Source: Clavelina lepadiformis (lineage: Eukaryota; Chordata; Ascidiacea; Aplousobranchia; Clavelinidae). Taken from it: a DNA stretch of 64,000 bases. This document shows positions 1 through 11,305 of this stretch, piece by piece; within the stretch, counting starts at the first letter, position 1; each line of letters starts with the position of its first letter. The stretch is taken from assembly GCF_947623445.1 (NCBI RefSeq), contig NC_135247.1, forward strand, positions 5,210,501-5,274,500, in the 5' to 3' direction. The notes under the pieces were generated by a model, which made no database searches, had not been told where the DNA came from, and saw nothing but the letters and a program-made list of their open reading frames with translations. The position numbers were made by a program, and so were the translations under genes.

Positions 1-1
1 A

Positions 2-118
2 ACAAGTACAGTATTGGGAAATGTAAAGGACATGTTTCCTAACATTAAAAACACAGGCATTAACAATCGAAATAAAATACGTGAAGTGACATTGCTTAAT
101 TTCAGTGACAATGAATAG
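2..118 (+). CDS. 3' end of an unidentified gene (partial)
   Basis: An open frame runs in from the window edge and ends with TAG at 116-118. It gives 38 residues that include VKDMFPNIKNT and end FSDNE. I do not recognise the family; the MFP motif recalls CUE ubiquitin-binding domains, but this is too short to call. That the frame is coding is supported by a related, interrupted copy on the minus strand (9,792 to 9,727, continuing 8,890 to about 8,836), which keeps EDVEDMFPNIKNT. The rest of the gene lies outside the window. Confidence 0.4.
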   Translation, partial: TSTVLGNVKDMFPNIKNTGINNRNKIREVTLLNFSDNE

Positions 119-1655
119 CTGGGTCTCCTTTATTTTTGCACTCCCATATCAGGATCGAGTATTGAGGAACTAGTTTGTCATAATTTCTTTTCTATTAACT
201 CATAACTCCTTCCCATTCAAGCCTTCAACTTGGAGTGCAAAAGTATAAAATACTCAAATTTATTAAGGCAGCATCTATTTCACCGGCAGCCGATTACCAA
301 ATTTAGAAAAAGTTACTTCGACAAACGGCTAGCTGGTTACGCAATTGGTATTTTCTTACTTTGGAAAATGGTGGCGGGTGAAGTAGACGGTTTTATTGGC
401 GCCGTTTACCGAAGTAAGAAAATACGAATACGGTAAATGGCAATTACGCTAGTCAGTAAATTGAAATGTATGCTAATTTCAACTTAAAACTACGTACTAA
501 TTTTTCCAAAGTGTAAATTAACCTAGAACTAATCCCCTCTGACTCATACTCTCACTTCTCGTGATTAAATTACTAAGTTAGCCTGTGAATTGAAATAAAC
601 ACCATTTTTCAATTAAAAATCACATTTTTTTTTCAAAGTCCAAATTAATTTAACACTAATCCCTTCCGACCAAAACTCTCACCTCTCATAACTAAATTAA
701 ATTAAAAATAAATTTAAACAAAAAGAAATTAAAACAGCGGCAACAATCGAATTCGAGGCCTATAACATACAAGCCCAAAATTTAACCATTACACCACCGT
801 AATGCCTTCTTCGCGCGGCTTAAAACAAGAGTCATAACCATAAGCAAAGATCTGCACAACAAATGGATGGTTAAATAAAACCGCACAAAAGAAGTCCAGG
901 GACACCACGAATTTCTTTTTCTGTGACCAAAAGAGGGCACGATATTGAGGCCCACGAATCCCCCAAGAGATAACCAGTAGGTAGGAAATCATAACCTTAC
1001 ATTCTCTTAAAGCATGTTTTATTCCCTCACAAAAGCATGCGAGTCAGGTCCTTCAGTACAGTTACCAACTTAGTGTTTTCCGGTACAAACTACAAAACCT
1101 ACAAAGGAGGCCGACTTCAGAAAGTATGCATAGCCGCGTAGGCCCTCAGACAGTCAAACTCCGAACCTCAGGAATCAATCAGCTCGGTCTCATTTTGGAA
1201 TCCATGAGAAGTCGAGAATGATTTGGGGAATTTCCCCAACGCGTGGTGCTGAACTTAAAATTATAGAGACTTAGAAAAGGTGACACCAAAACTAAATGCA
1301 AACCGAAAAAAAGAGGTTTGATAAAAACAAATACCATCTGTTGTACCTCTTAGATTGATGCCTTATTGATGTTGTGCATGATGACAAATATTTTATGCAC
1401 CTTAAAGTAAAACGTTTAATGAAAGTCGACAGAAAAAAACAAACTACATTTTATCAGATTTCTATAGAGAAACAGCTGATTAAGTAGTATACATTCTGAG
1501 ACAGGTTATCAAAAAGTAACATTCTTGTTTTCAATACTTTGGAAAAACCATTGGCGCATAAAGATGGATTAGCTAAAGTTTTAATGAATCGACTTTTAAC
1601 TAGTTACAAATTAAGTCTTGTTTTTCCTTTGAAGGCGTTTTCTTGTGTTTCTGGG
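119..1655. other. Intergenic; SINE-like tail and tandem repeats
   Basis: No gene is seen here. Two imperfect direct repeats of about 80 bases (about 500-580 and 625-705) share the words actaatccc and ctctcac. They sit next to the tRNA-like head at 735-815 and may be the body of the same minus-strand SINE. The stretch 1,000-1,650 shows nothing I can identify and should contain the SRXN1 promoter. Confidence 0.4.
735..815 (-). repeat. tRNA-derived SINE head (minus strand)
   Basis: The minus strand reads like a tRNA. A box-A-like D arm (GGTGGTGTAATGGTTA) is followed by an anticodon-stem-like stretch and a box-B-like T arm (CTCGAATTCGATTG), with spacing typical of a tRNA. The stems are imperfect and AT-rich sequence follows at once, so a SINE head or tRNA pseudogene is more likely than a working tRNA gene. 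Confidence 0.45.
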
Positions 1656-3231
1656 ATGAATATGGCGTTTAAGGTAAAGCTATGAAATAATGATAAGTTA
1701 TTAATTGTTATTGTTAAACTGATACATGTTTTGCGTTAATGGACTCGAACACAAAATAGCGGTTGCGATTTCTGCTTTTTGCGTTTCTGTATTATAAATT
1801 TCACTTTAACAGGTAAAGTAGTAACCGATTTAACTCCCATACATGATGTCAACCTAATCAATGAAGGGCGTGGTTTTGGTACCAAAACACGATTAATTTT
1901 TTCAAGAGTTTGTATCCGCCTCCTGTTCCCATATGCACTTAAAAAATATTGGAATTTTGGTATTTTTTAGGATGATGAAAAAAATATGGTAAGCATTCAT
2001 AGTGATCATGTGAAGGAGTTTTACACGATGCCTATTAAATATGTAACTCGACCTCTTCCACCAGAACTGGATGAAAATAAGGTTAAATCACTGATGGACA
2101 CATTGGAGGTATTTCGTTTGGAATTACTGCTTAATAGAATAGCATGTTAAACATTTCTTTGCTGAGTTGCAACCAAGTCATTTTCAACTTGAGTCAAGTG
2201 GATATCTAATCAATTAGTCAATTTGAATTTTAACTTAAGTACAGGCCTTTAATTTTAAAAAGTTTGCTTATGCCACACTCTGCATTGTGTTTAGTTATTA
2301 TATATAATGGCTGTCTCATATTTGAGCCTACTTGGGTCAGTTCAATTCAAAGCATTGTAATGGATGAATTCATTAAAACATACACATCCAGACAAAATTC
2401 AGTATATTTTAGAAAAAAAATCACAAAGTATCGCATCAAGTTTTTGAAGCTGTTTCATTTCCCACTCTTGTTTGAGCGGGATGCAACTGTTAACTTTGCT
2501 AGCAGATATAGTATATATAGTTTTTCATTAGTTTATTAATTTTGGTTCTTTAATTTTCAGTTATTTTGGTTATTTTTAATTCAATTTATCAGACTGATGA
2601 TGCCCAAATGTAGGTGAAATTTGTTTTTACTAAAGATGCTGCAAGCTGAATCTGGTAATTTTATGAATTGAATTGATCTGAATTTGTATCTTTATGCTGT
2701 CACATCTGTCATAACATAGAGTCAAGTTGAGATACTTTGGACATTTTACTCAAATCCAGTCTTTGGAAAATGCGTCTAAAAGAATCACTTCACCATCGAT
2801 TATATTTCTATTCTATAGTACATTTTTCTTTGAGCTTTTACAAGACTGTATGTCATACTTTGTGGAAATTGTTTTGACCAGCTTGCATCTTCAGAATCCA
2901 AATACGGAGCAACAGGTTCCGCCCATTGATGTGCTATGGATTCAAGGAAGAGAAGGTGGAAACTATTATTTCTCTTTTGGGGGATGTCACAGGTAAAAGC
3001 ACAGTTATAAAAATTAATAATCATTGAAAGGTCAGAAAGTTTCTTTGGGTTATGTTTATTTTAATAACAAAATGGAAATATACCTGTGCTAGAATAACTA
3101 AATTCTAATTCTGTTACAGATATGAGGCACACGTGAGATTAAAGCGTGAAAATATTAAAGTGAAACTAATAAGTTCAACTGTTGAATCACTGCAAACATA
3201 TCTTGGCTCATCGGCACCAGACCTGAAGTGA
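1656..3231 (+). CDS. SRXN1: Sulfiredoxin, 4 exons
   Basis: Sulfiredoxin repairs hyperoxidised 2-Cys peroxiredoxins by ATP-dependent reduction of cysteine sulfinic acid, mainly in the cytosol. Exons are 1656-1673, 1971-2108, 2895-2992 and 3120-3231; all introns are GT-AG and the phases agree (0, 0, 2). The 121-residue product begins MNMAFKDDEKN. It has the ParB/sulfiredoxin fold signature: [12 protein letters not shown], then [14 protein letters not shown], then [10 protein letters not shown]. The catalytic cysteine is residue 83 in FGGCHR, and the end [10 protein letters not shown] matches the vertebrate SAPDLQ-type end. Human SRXN1 has 137 residues; the difference lies in the low-complexity N-terminus. 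The weakest part is the 18-base first exon, chosen because its ATG is in phase with exon 2. The gene converges on the bHLH gene at 3,785. Confidence 0.9.
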
Positions 3232-3784
3232 AAACAAAGTGCGTCAACCAGGAAAAAACGAAACCTATCTAAGTATAACTCAGAGACTTGGGTTAACCAT
3301 AACCCAGCAAAAGAAACGGCAAATGCAACAGAAATTAGCAAAAACAAAAAGAGCAATCAAAACAAATGTAGTGTTGGAAGAAAAGTTTCATCAACGTTGT
3401 ATACATTGCATTGTCATTTTCCATCATGGCTTACCACACTTAGATCTGAAAAATATTTAACACTTGGTTACAACAATCATTGGGTTATTAATGTGATTCT
3501 ATTTGTATTTTATTGCTTGGCGAAGATGTACGTAACTGCAATTGCTATACTTTTAGCATACAAAAACACAAATAGTAATGTTGTTGAGGCTTGTCTGGCA
3601 GGCATTGCAACAAGTGAATCATGCTGTTTTATTATCAAATTTCAGTAACTTTGGTGTAAATTTACAAATTTTTTTTGTTATTTTACAAAAAAAATTACCC
3701 ATATTAAAATGAAAGGAAAAACTGCATTTTTACTTAACTGTGTGTCATCACTCATCATGTAAAGCCACAGGTAAGTAACATAAA

Positions 3785-6700
3785 CTACAGAAAGCTACCT
3801 GTGTTGTGGGTAAATGTAAAAGTGCTTGAAGTGTTTTCAGAAGTTGCTATTGCTTCACATGAAGTTGGTGGGTGAGATGTTACCACTTGAAAATTCTGGT
3901 TTAAACTCATTGATGGAAGTGGACATGACGTCATCCATGAGCTAATAGCTGGATAAGGATTAGCACTTGCACTATAAAAGAAAGTTAAACAATAATTGAC
4001 CAAACATGCAACACAAGTTGCGTAGTACCCTGCTTAAATACACATTTGTCATAGGAAATTGTAGATTGAAACAGGTACACACAAACCTGCAGCTGTGGCC
4101 ACCTGTAAAGTATATCTCAGGAGAGCCATGTGTGTCTAAATGAAACATAAAAAGATGATATATTGGACCTAATAATGTGGTAAGAACGTTGCCTTTTTTA
4201 CTTAAACTTCAAACCTGTTTTTGGACTTGGCTGGGACTTGAGGATACCTGTAGCCAAGGCAACATTAGTAATGTCGCAAGTAGCATTTTGAATGCTAGTA
4301 CTTTCGTCATACTTTGTCGTAATTGCTGGTATCTTCAAGTTAACAACAACATACTAAACTGATAACTGCAACTACAAGGAAATTTATTAAAACTTTACAT
4401 ATTTTATAAATATATTCATATTTTCTACCTGTGTAACTGAAGAGACGGCCACTGCAGCTTGTGAATTTTTTTCTTCTTTCAAATCTGAGCCAAGGGCAAT
4501 CTTTAAAATTCAACCTTAAAAAATCACTTATCAATATTACCAAATCACCGACCAGAATGAGGCGAATTTGTTGCAGGCCCCTCACAGCAGTCAGTTGAGT
4601 TATTGTTCTCTGCAATACGAACAAAATCAAATGCGCTATGGAGCTGCAAAAATTTGTTATTTGGCAACGGATCAAGTAACTGCAGAAAATTTTGCATAAC
4701 GGAGCCTATTTCGCCGACAAAGAATTACGAATCAATATTGGTACAAGTAGCAATTAATACGTAATCAGTTTCGTCTATGCAAACGCTTAAAATACGTCTG
4801 CATGGACCTTTTCATGTTTAGTAAGTTCTGCTGCAGTCTTCATCTTCTAGACGACATGAAAACAACTGAAGTTAACACTAAGCTACTTTTTTCGAAGCTT
4901 CGGTTAACTTATCGTTGCCTGCCCAGGGCGCAAAAGGCGCTTTTTATTTCTAAGTCACTCTAAAAATCATTAATTGTACATCATAAAAAAAATGTACCCA
5001 TCTATCGCCCATCCATCAGTTAAACCAAGAAAATCGTAACTTTAGTCTATTATGCTATTATGTCACCTAAACTATCAAAGATATGTTAGACTTAAAATTA
5101 CATTTTCCAATAAATCATAATTACAAAATGATTCTAAATTGTTTTTAACCAAATTAATAAAAATCATTGCAACTTGCATTTTTTCGTGAAACACATCTCA
5201 TGAATGAAAGCATTTTGGTAATTTAAAAAAATCGTATCCGTTGAACAACTGCTTTCGCTAATTCTATTGATTCAGTTAAGTTTTCCAACACATTACAAAG
5301 TAAATCTTATAATTTCAAACCAAAATACAGTAACTGCTAATAAGTTAAATTCTAAATTGACTTACCATCGTAAAATGGCATTTCTTTTTGCAATGTAAAA
5401 GAATTTGCAGATTGCCAAGGATTTATTTTCGCTACGATATTTGTTTTTCCTGTAAACAATAGGTACTATAATACAAACTCCAGAAAACACAATACAAAAT
5501 AATAATTATAATCCAACGACTGCAGAAACTCATTGCACAAGTAATATTACTTGTAAAATGCATACGTTTCGGGAAATTTCTTTTAAATCAATTTTGATTT
5601 AATTAATTTTGATCTCTATTTAATTTTGAACAGGTTAGTCCAGAAAATTTGACTACTCTTTTTCGGCAACTTAATGTTAGAAACTTTATTGTACATCGTT
5701 TTATTATTATTTTTTATTATGTTTTATTTTTTATTTATTTTATTTAGTCACTTTTCACAGCAGTCGTCTAGGATGCAAAGTGGCTCTAACAAAATTGGTG
5801 CATATTGCAGATGTGGAACTACTTGGAAATTCACACCAATAAACAAAGTTAGGACTAGCACATCTCAGACAAGCGTACCAGTTTCTTGTTGTTCCGTATA
5901 ACTACTGCTTCCTGGAGTACTCTCAAGCAACGTACCTACTTCCACTGAAAAAGGAATATATTACGAGTTAAGCAGATGATCATATTATGATTTCCTTTTT
6001 TTGCACTTCCTTACATTGCTTTGTTGGGATATTACAAGTCGTATAGTACGGTGCTCTTGGGTTCATAGAATGGTGTTGTATGGAGAGAAACTGATTTTGA
6101 TTTTGACCACTATATAAAAATTGATTGGAGTAAAGTTGGAACACATAACCAAAATATGAAAACATTTAATGCAAAATATTAGAAATCAGAGCTAGGAGTA
6201 ATGTACTAAAATAAAGTGTGGACCTGAAGCAGGGTTGATTTTGAAGAAAAGAATCTGAAACTCTTTGAGGTGGCTGCCATGCGTTAATTCTTGGTGGGGC
6301 TTGATCATAATAGCTGGAAGTCGAACAGGAATGTTTCAGATATGGATCAATGTCAATATCAGGGATGATTGGTCCAGGGTAACTGTGATGGCAGGGCTGA
6401 GACCAAGAGCAGCTGCAATAGCAATATGTTCATTTTATAATGTTATAAAAAATGCGGTGAGCTATGAAGCAGACTTAAGAAAAAAATAATTCCTAACAAT
6501 TACTTTTACCATAAAGACTAAAATGACAAAAAATACTGGATAATTATTGACATGGCATACCCCAAATCCGTCTTCATTCTTTTAGGCATAGACTTCTTAA
6601 ATGTTTTATGGAAACTTTCAATTTCATCTGTTTTTTGTCGATAAGCAAGATATACCTGGAGAAAAGAAATTTTTTTATGTATCAAGAAGAGTATCAATTA

Positions 6701-7100
6701 AATACATCAGCTTTTTAGCAAGGACTTGAGCATTATTCACTGCAGTACCTTATTTAAGCAAGCAGGTTTGTCTTCATTGAGAACTGTATGCATAATATTT
6801 ATGTACTCCACAGTTTGTTCTAAAAGAGAAGCCATATCTTTCTTCATATTAACAGAGTATGGCAAAAGTGTACGGAGTTGCTCCAATGATGTGTTTATTC
6901 GTTTTCTATTTAAAAAGGAAAGAATGAATGATACTCCAGTTTTAATTAATCTCAGTCTCTTAGTTTTCTTTATAACTTCAAGGAAAGCATGTATGTAATA
7001 AAACCAAACTTAGTAGTTACTAAATTGGCTGATATAATTGAAGTATTTTCATCAACCTGCTGTTTTTAAACAAAAGAAAGCTGTTATTATTGATGTCCAT
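3785..7100 (-). CDS. bHLH transcription factor, SOHLH-like, 9 exons
   Basis: This is a probable DNA-binding transcription factor. Reading down the minus strand, the exons are 7057-7100, 6749-6905, 6561-6655, 6224-6412, 6015-6109, 5879-5944, 5366-5449, 4087-4135 and 3785-3971. All have GT-AG borders and every junction keeps frame, giving 321 residues. Residues 15-55 form a helix-loop-helix: RKRINTSLEQLRTLLP, a short loop, then KDMASLLEQTVEYINIM. In vertebrates the helix-2 pattern DMAS-LE-VE(Y/F) is typical of SOHLH1/2, germ-cell factors. The remainder is rich in Pro, Ser, Tyr and Gln (INAWQPPQR, INPWQSANS) and looks like a disordered activation region. The basic region is short, with no ERxRR, so either a further 5' exon was missed or the protein binds DNA poorly. 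The SOHLH assignment is inference; that it is a bHLH is firm. Confidence 0.72.
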
Positions 7101-8890
7101 CGGAAGACAATTTCGTTCAAACCAAGTAACAGCTACGCGTTTTATCCAGCCTCAGGGCCTATTGGCGTTGCTTAGTTACCAGAATACATGGTTAAATGCC
7201 GCGAAGTCAAAACATTTTCATTACCGGTAATATGTCTATTATAGACCTTGCTTTTTGTTGCCATTTTCAAACTTTGCTTAAAGTCTATTTTTTCCTAGCA
7301 TAAACACCACATTAATAATTAATTGAAGCGGTCAAACGCTGATGACTTCTTATTTCTGAATTAAAGGCACACGTTGTTAAGTCAAACCGGATGGTGTCTG
7401 CGTTTAATTTCAAAATACAAAATCCGTCCAATTAGCTGTTTTGATCGTCAAGTAATTAGCACTTCGTTTACCTGCGCAGCTTTTCCATCCTTGCTTGTCC
7501 ACGTGCAACACACTTTGTTCTTTCAAAACTCGCGCCTCGCACTTTGCTTAAAATGGAAGTCATTGTTGTAATCAACAACTTGATGCGTTCGAAAAAAACA
7601 TATGCGTTCGTTTTTTTTAACGTGGCTTCAAAATCACCATACAAAAAATTTTGGAAAATCAAGTTGATTAAAAATTAATTTCTGCTGTTGGTCTTTATTA
7701 AAGCTGGTTCCAAACCGTGATTTCTTACGGGCGCATTGTTTGTTACAATTAACATAGCGAGCGATTTGGTTAAATTAAAGTGATGGTCAACTCCAAAAAT
7801 TCATCAAATGGTTGTCCGTTAGTAGGCTGCACCGAAGTTTTCTTTTATAAATATGGGGTTGTAAAACACTTATTACCAAAAATATTTGGTAAATGTGCAA
7901 CTAATGGGATGCTCGATTACGCCGTCACAATAAGATATTAACATGGTTGATGTTTGAATCGAGTATGGTGCAGTTGTAATAATTTTTGTGTAGCTACAAA
8001 CCTTTTGAGTGGAAAAATCTGATGTTGGGCGATTAATTGCCGTTAATGTTAATATGCGACACAAAAATCTAACATTTGCCAGTAGCCTACTTGGTACTAC
8101 TGAAGCATTCGTATCTTTACGGCAATTACTGGTACCGATTAGGCTAGCTCATAGCCCAGTGGTCGTAATATCCTCGGTTTCATGCGTACTACAAAAGAAT
8201 ATAGGCCTATTGAATAGTATTGATTCCATTGCAACCTTTAACCTTATCCTGTAAGCATATTCTTATGCAACGTCTGACATGCTTAGATTTATGGCTTTAT
8301 TGTATAAGCATTATTCTCGTCCTAAAAGCTGTTTTTAGTGTGGTTAACTGCATGCTTTCTCCCAAAAGTCTTTTACGATCGATTACACTGTAGCCTCCGA
8401 GATGTTGTGAGTCAGCCGCATTGCCTTTGTTATAATCAAGTGGCAAGCAAGATCAATCCCTACAACATGATTACATACGCCATTTTACATAAAAACAATA
8501 TCTGATACGTAACAACGAATAAACGAACATCTATGTGGACAAAGAACGATTTACTTTCCTTTTTCTCATTGGTTAACAGCAAACTGTCCAATCCAAACAT
8601 ATCATTTTCTTTCATAAATTATAATGCTAGCAGTAAGCATTTATTTAATTCTATATGCTTGCTAACCTGTAAAAATCTACGCTTTGAAGAAGGATTACTT
8701 GACTGCTGTTATCCGAAACTGGTTTTGTACTTGATGATTATGTTATAAGTTACAAAATGTAGACTTATACCTGCAATTGTCGTAGCCAATACTACTACGT
8801 ATTGTTTGAAATGAGCTCATTCTTTAAACATCCATTTGTTGTGTGCTTAAGATATTCATTGTCATTTTAATCTAACCATGTTACTTTATA
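7101..8890. other. Intergenic, upstream of the bHLH gene
   Basis: I see no gene or repeat that I can support. The part next to 7,100 should hold the bHLH promoter. Short open frames here (for example 8009-8254) have no recognisable protein content or plausible splice partners. The end (about 8,836-8,890) is one half of a decayed gene fragment split by the Tigger element. Confidence 0.4.
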
Positions 8891-8892
8891 TA

Positions 8893-9724
8893 CAGTCGAA
8901 TCCGCTTAATTCGGACACCGGATAGCCCGGACAACCGCTTTATTCGGCCAAAATGCTCGGGAACGGAACAAAAGTAAAAATTGAACGTAAAAAAACTCCC
9001 GTTAATTCGGACAATTCTCCGCTTAATTCGGACACAGGTTCACAATTCCTATCGTTACATCATTAGGTTATGAAACAATAAACAGTACTTGGTTGGTTTT
9101 AACACAAGATGCAGTTGCATTATGAGTGATTATGGTGAAACAATGACGATTGATGCGGTAACAATCGACAATGAATTCATATAACGCCGTGCCAGCTTCA
9201 TAGTCGCTTTTACTTCGGTACCATTGCGACCATCTTGTAGAACAGAATGGTACAGAAAAGTTTAGAAGAAAAAGTGAAATTGCTCACTAAAGTAAACGAA
9301 GATAAAAATGACGACGCTTCCTTGACAGTTCGGCAGTTAGTTGCGTTGGTGGAGATATCAAAACGTACTTTGCAAGATTGGCAGAAAAATGATGCAAATC
9401 TGCGTGAACAAGTACGTGAAGAGACTATGCTTCGTGGACGAGGTTTACAGACAGAGAGGAAGCGGCTCAGAATGTGCGTTTTATGGTACTCATTTACTCG
9501 TACTCTTGTGCGTTTTATGCGATCAGTGCCAATTACTGCAGTATAGCGCAGGTGCAATTCATTTATTACGCAACACTACAGTATTTTAAATGCGTTGTTT
9601 GCCTTTACGCATGACCATGAAATGAACAATCGATTTTCCGCTTAATTCGGACAAAGCCGTTTCTCCGCTTAATTCGACCAAAAGTGAGCGGAACCAAAGT
9701 GTCCGAATTAAGCGGAGTCGACTG
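8893..9724 (+). mobile_element. Tigger/pogo-like DNA transposon, internally deleted
   Basis: The element is 832 bases long and flanked by TA on both sides (8891-8892, 9725-9726). Terminal inverted repeats begin CAGTCGAATCCGCTTAATTC; the right end, read inward, begins CAGTCGACTCCGCTTAATTC. More copies of ccgcttaattcgg lie just inside both ends (about 9,000-9,035 and 9,638-9,680), perhaps as subterminal transposase sites. An open frame at 9247-9546 (99 residues) contains LTVRQLVALVEISKRTL, a psq/CENP-B-type helix-turn-helix, then a basic stretch ERKR; the catalytic DDE part is missing. It is therefore non-autonomous and needs transposase in trans. Confidence 0.8.
9247..9546 (+). pseudogene. Tigger transposase remnant (HTH part only)
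   Basis: The open frame of 99 residues starts MVQKSLEEKVKLL. Residues about 28-65 fit the first CENP-B/pogo DNA-binding helix-turn-helix. After residue 75 it weakly resembles the second CENP-B-type helical domain (VLWYSFTR) and then stops. A normal transposase of this family is about 450-600 residues with a DDE catalytic core, none of which remains between here and the right inverted repeat. It could still bind element ends. Confidence 0.55.
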
Positions 9725-9795
9725 TATTTATTTTGGCTTTTAATATGTGTGTTTTTAATGTTAGGGAACATGTCCTCTACATCTTCCAACAGTGT

Positions 9796-10689
9796 AGTTG
9801 TTTCGTGGTTTGTGTTATTCTAACCTTAAATTCGTTAAACCTACGAATTATTTTGAGAGTTTGGTGGCCATGCTAACCTACCATATTATAGCTCAATTGA
9901 ATTATTGCTATCTTGTTTGCTTTAAATCCTTGGGCTTTGCCACTTTTTCCTGCTCGTTAACTGTTCGTGAGCATGTGTTTTATTGTGCTACAACGGTTAG
10001 CATCCCAACTATTGCTCCGCACAGTAAAATGCGATAAAGGAACAATAGGCTACAATACATTGCATTTTCTTTTTAAAGCATGAGCTCTTCTTTGAAGACT
10101 GAAGCTGCTAGAAGTGATTAGGTAGAGTTTAATTCGGCAATATAAAAATTCTTTTATACCAAAACTTGTTTTTCTTAACTTACATGCAATGAAAATGCAG
10201 AAACTCCAAACCATTATGTGGCATCTTGTGTATATTTTTATACTGTACAAAACGCTTTTTTATCGTGGTGACATTTTCCGAGGAAAGCAAGTACAAATTA
10301 TAAGGAATCATTTAAACTATAAAAGTTTTGTAAACTATAAAGACTTTAGTCCGAGGCGTTATACGAGAAAAATGTAGTATGCAACAAGCAGCAATGTCAT
10401 CACATCTTCCAACGATTATCATTAATGTGCATTTTTGCTGTATAAACTCGAGCTCATCAACAACGCCCTTCATTAGTGTTATGGCCTCCAGAAACCGGCT
10501 CTTGCCATAATGGTATTTCTTTTACTATTGATTTTATTTTCACATCCACTGATGTACAGCATTGAAGCAATTTTCATTCATCTGTTACTTGAACACACCA
10601 CCTGCTCTTCAGCTTACTTATGCTTCTTTGAACTTATGCTTTTTGGATTTAATTAATTATGGGTTTAGTGGCCATGCTAGCTTCTTACA
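9796..10689. other. Intergenic, nothing identified
   Basis: There is no supported gene. A short word is shared between about 9,858-9,880 and 10,668-10,690 (gtggccatgcta in both), perhaps an old duplication, but it is too short to define. Confidence 0.35.
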
Positions 10690-11305
10690 CTTTTTTCAGG
10701 AAATATCAGTTAGTCCCGGTGCTCGGTACTTTTCGTGTAATTAGTTCAAAATTTTAACAAGTAGGTGTTCAAAAACACATGTTAATTAATCCCTAATAGC
10801 AATTGTAGCATCTGTTGATCTTTTTTAATCGAGAAATGTCAAGTAAAATTGCGAACGAGAAACGTCTTATACGCTTTGACTTGGAGTAACCTTTATTGAG
10901 GCATAATAGCGGCAAATATTGCATTTGCTGCAGCATCTTTTACACGAAAAGTACCGGTACGGAGTAGGCCTACCGACGAAGTAGACCTACCGACAAAGTA
11001 CCGAACTAATTTTTTAAAACAGTACCGGATACCAGAACTATCGGTACATTTTTTCAAGTACCGGTACCGTTCCCGACAGTACTTCCAAAGTACCGACTGC
11101 CCACCTCGGCATACTTGTTACAATTTTGAAGTTATTACTTGAAAAGTATCGAGTACCGGGACCGACTGAAATTTCTTAAAAAAAGTAATTCGGCACAGAG
11201 ATTCGGTATTTTTTCAAATGTATGGACGGTACCGATATCGGTACTAAAAAGTACCGCGGTACAGTAATTCGTTACTATAGTACCAAGATACTACCCACCT
11301 GTGTT
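10690..11305. mobile_element. Composite of two hAT-like MITE fragments in opposite orientation
   Basis: The left part (about 10,690-11,106) is the reverse complement of the first three quarters of the element at 23,682-24,170; the right part (about 11,107-11,305) matches the last part of that element in direct orientation. Shared features include many GTACCG/CGGTAC words, ttgatcttttttaatcgaga, the stretch around gggaccgactgaaatttctt, and the outer end actacccacctg. Two copies meeting head to tail-end, or an internal inversion, would explain it. No coding capacity is seen. Confidence 0.6.

Larger units (their letters stand above)
8836..9795 (-). pseudogene. Decayed copy of the gene end at 2-118, split by a Tigger element
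   Basis: Read on the minus strand, 9,792 to 9,727 encodes LEDVEDMFPNIKNTHI, close to LGNVKDMFPNIKNTGI at the window start. If the Tigger element and one TA are removed, the sequence continues at 8,890 with bases that still match the stretch coding for the end of the first copy (AATGACAATGAATA matches AGTGACAATGAATA). This is a second copy of the same coding end, broken by a transposon and by substitutions. Upstream of 9,795 the similarity is not evident to me. Confidence 0.5.

Noticed and set aside
1779-1970. 63-residue open frame on the plus strand directly before sulfiredoxin exon 2
   Set aside because: It lies in the intron and ends at the acceptor; it has no resemblance to sulfiredoxin and the short exon at 1656-1673 gives a better start.
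3239-3460. Open frame with many Lys and Gln after the sulfiredoxin stop
   Set aside because: It lies in the 3' UTR, has no family resemblance, and no splice sites link it to other exons.
9210-9557. 115-residue minus-strand open frame across the Tigger element
   Set aside because: It is the antisense shadow of the transposase remnant.
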